Of a stretch of DNA of 64,000 nucleotides, positions 63,031 to 64,000 are shown piece after piece. Each line of letters begins with the position of its first letter. Within the stretch, counting starts at the first letter, position 1. The notes beneath the pieces are model-generated. The model did not search any database. It had not been told where the DNA came from and saw nothing but the letters and a program-made list of their open reading frames with translations. The DNA is from Synechocystis sp. PCC 7509 (lineage in GTDB: Bacteria; Cyanobacteriota; Cyanobacteriia; Cyanobacteriales; Chroococcidiopsidaceae): the NCBI RefSeq assembly GCF_000332075.2, contig NZ_ALVU02000001.1, positions 1,879,193 to 1,943,192 of the forward strand, read 5' to 3'. The translations under genes were made by a program, and so were the position numbers.

Positions 63031-63321
63031 TCATTCTGCGCTCAGGATTTGGGGAACTTTAAAAAAGTCTCCTTCTTGATCTGGCGCACCAGTTAGGATT
63101 GCTTCTCTCTCTCCGTAGGGTTGTAATTCATCCTTGCGCGTGACGTTACTAACATCAATGGCGCGGGTTGTCGGCGGGACATCAGTTACATCAAGTTCGC
63201 TTAATTGAGCAAAATAATCTATAATACTGCCCAACTGAGTAGTAAATTGTGCTTCTTCTTCTGGTGATAGCTCTAAACGGGCAAGCAAAGCAACTTTATG
63301 GACTTGTTCGCGGTCGATCAT
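63031..63321 (-). CDS. gatC: Asp-tRNA(Asn)/Glu-tRNA(Gln) amidotransferase subunit C
   Basis: The 96-residue GatC stabilises the GatCAB complex that converts Glu-tRNA(Gln) to Gln-tRNA(Gln). Features: [60 protein letters not shown] and the terminal [10 protein letters not shown]. It lies 43 bases after ycf3 on the same strand. Confidence 0.96.
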   Translation of the reverse strand: MIDREQVHKVALLARLELSPEEEAQFTTQLGSIIDYFAQLSELDVTDVPPTTRAIDVSNVTRKDELQPYGEREAILTGAPDQEGDFFKVPQILSAE

Positions 63322-63364
63322 AAATTAGTTAATGGGAGACAATGTTATAAAACCGAAGATCGAG

Positions 63365-63886
63365 CTAGAAATAAACATCTATGTTCGAGCGTCCGGTAGT
63401 CTTAAGCCAGTTTTGGGCTTCAAGGTAATTATTAGGAGCCATACGAATCGCTCTTACCCAATATTGTGCAGCTTTATCAAATAATCTCTCTGATGCGTCC
63501 ACATCGCCGACAGATTTGGCTTGTTCGCCTTGGTAGTGGTAAATTACAGCAATATTATTTAACGCTTGAGGTAGACGGGGATTAGATTCTATGGCTAGTT
63601 CGTATTGATCTAAAGCTCTTTGGTGTTCGCCATTACTAGCATAAATAAGCCCCATATTGTAAAGGATGTAACTGCGATCGTTCGCGTCTTCCTCTAATTC
63701 TAAAGCTTCGTTATAGTTGTCTAGTGCTTCTGCGTATTCGCCATCGGCTTGCGCTGACATTCCATCGCGGTAGTAAACAAAGGCTTCTTTGGCTTTTTTA
63801 TTAGTAGGCAAGATTTTTAAAATAATATCTGCCATGACTGTAAAAGACTTGTCAATAAAATTATCGTTACGTTGAGTTCTGGGCAT
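63365..63886 (-). CDS. ycf3: Photosystem I assembly protein Ycf3
   Basis: Ycf3 is a thylakoid-bound chaperone for PsaA/PsaB assembly. The 173-residue protein starts [20 protein letters not shown] and has three tetratricopeptide repeats: [40 protein letters not shown] and [20 protein letters not shown], then the conserved tail. Upstream of gatC. Confidence 0.97.
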   Translation of the reverse strand: MPRTQRNDNFIDKSFTVMADIILKILPTNKKAKEAFVYYRDGMSAQADGEYAEALDNYNEALELEEDANDRSYILYNMGLIYASNGEHQRALDQYELAIESNPRLPQALNNIAVIYHYQGEQAKSVGDVDASERLFDKAAQYWVRAIRMAPNNYLEAQNWLKTTGRSNIDVYF

Positions 63887-64000
63887 AATCTTGAGTTAAT
63901 GTTTTTGCTAATGGCTGGATTTTAATTGATTTTGAGGCAGCAACAAGATTATTTTAATAGTTGCTCAAGCACCAGTGCTATCTATATCTTAGGTAGTATG

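Overview
The window comes from a cyanobacterium. It carries ndhC-ndhK-ndhJ, a rubredoxin-ycf48-psbE-psbF-psbL-psbJ cluster, psaI, psaM, ycf3 and an oxygen-dependent hemF. The palindrome GCGATCGC (HIP1, typical of cyanobacterial chromosomes) recurs throughout. The DNA is AT-rich. I do not assign a genus.

Layout. 1-3.6 kb: end of a membrane protein gene, a Ca2+/H+ exchanger and the helicase gene pcrA. 3.6-6 kb: a restriction-modification pair lying between two copies of the pcrA 3' end. 6-12 kb: Uma2 nuclease, GNAT acetyltransferase, ndhCKJ, and the photosystem II assembly cluster with a small unlisted psaI. 12-21.8 kb: a tubulin/FtsZ-like protein, an Hsp70/actin-like ATPase, membrane proteins and three proteins sharing a repeated domain, next to a von Willebrand A-like lipoprotein. 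21.9-27.7 kb: hisS, a ketopantoate reductase-like gene, a Kir-type K+ channel, a BrkB-like membrane protein and a purine permease. 27.8-30.5 kb: a cluster of small toxin-antitoxin genes. 30.5-33.4 kb: guanine deaminase, psaM (unlisted) and an FGGY sugar kinase. 33.5-40.6 kb: a one-module NRPS (A-MT-T-reductase) followed nine bases later by an amino-acid-permease/PAS/histidine-kinase fusion. 41-47.8 kb: miaE, two phosphoesterases, a broken TnpB transposon, and a flavin disulfide reductase. 48-55.5 kb: a defence-like region with a SNF2 helicase, an AbiA-like reverse transcriptase-HEPN protein, HicB with a broken HicA, decayed gene pieces and a PIN toxin pair. 55.5-64 kb: ordinary housekeeping (M16 peptidase pair, Mrp, hemF, Ycf49-like pair, GST, gatC, ycf3).

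The three most unusual parts are: the tubulin-like/actin-like/vWA gene set with five copies of a WLLPK-type domain; the NRPS coupled to a transporter-sensor kinase, which suggests that a cell makes and senses a small reduced N-methylated amino acid product; and two accessory cassettes (the RM pair at pcrA, and the PIN pair at the M16 gene) each sitting between copies of a resident gene's 3' end. The RM cassette and the reverse transcriptase gene contain no HIP1 site by eye, in keeping with recent arrival. Everything is read by eye; no database search or structure prediction was run.
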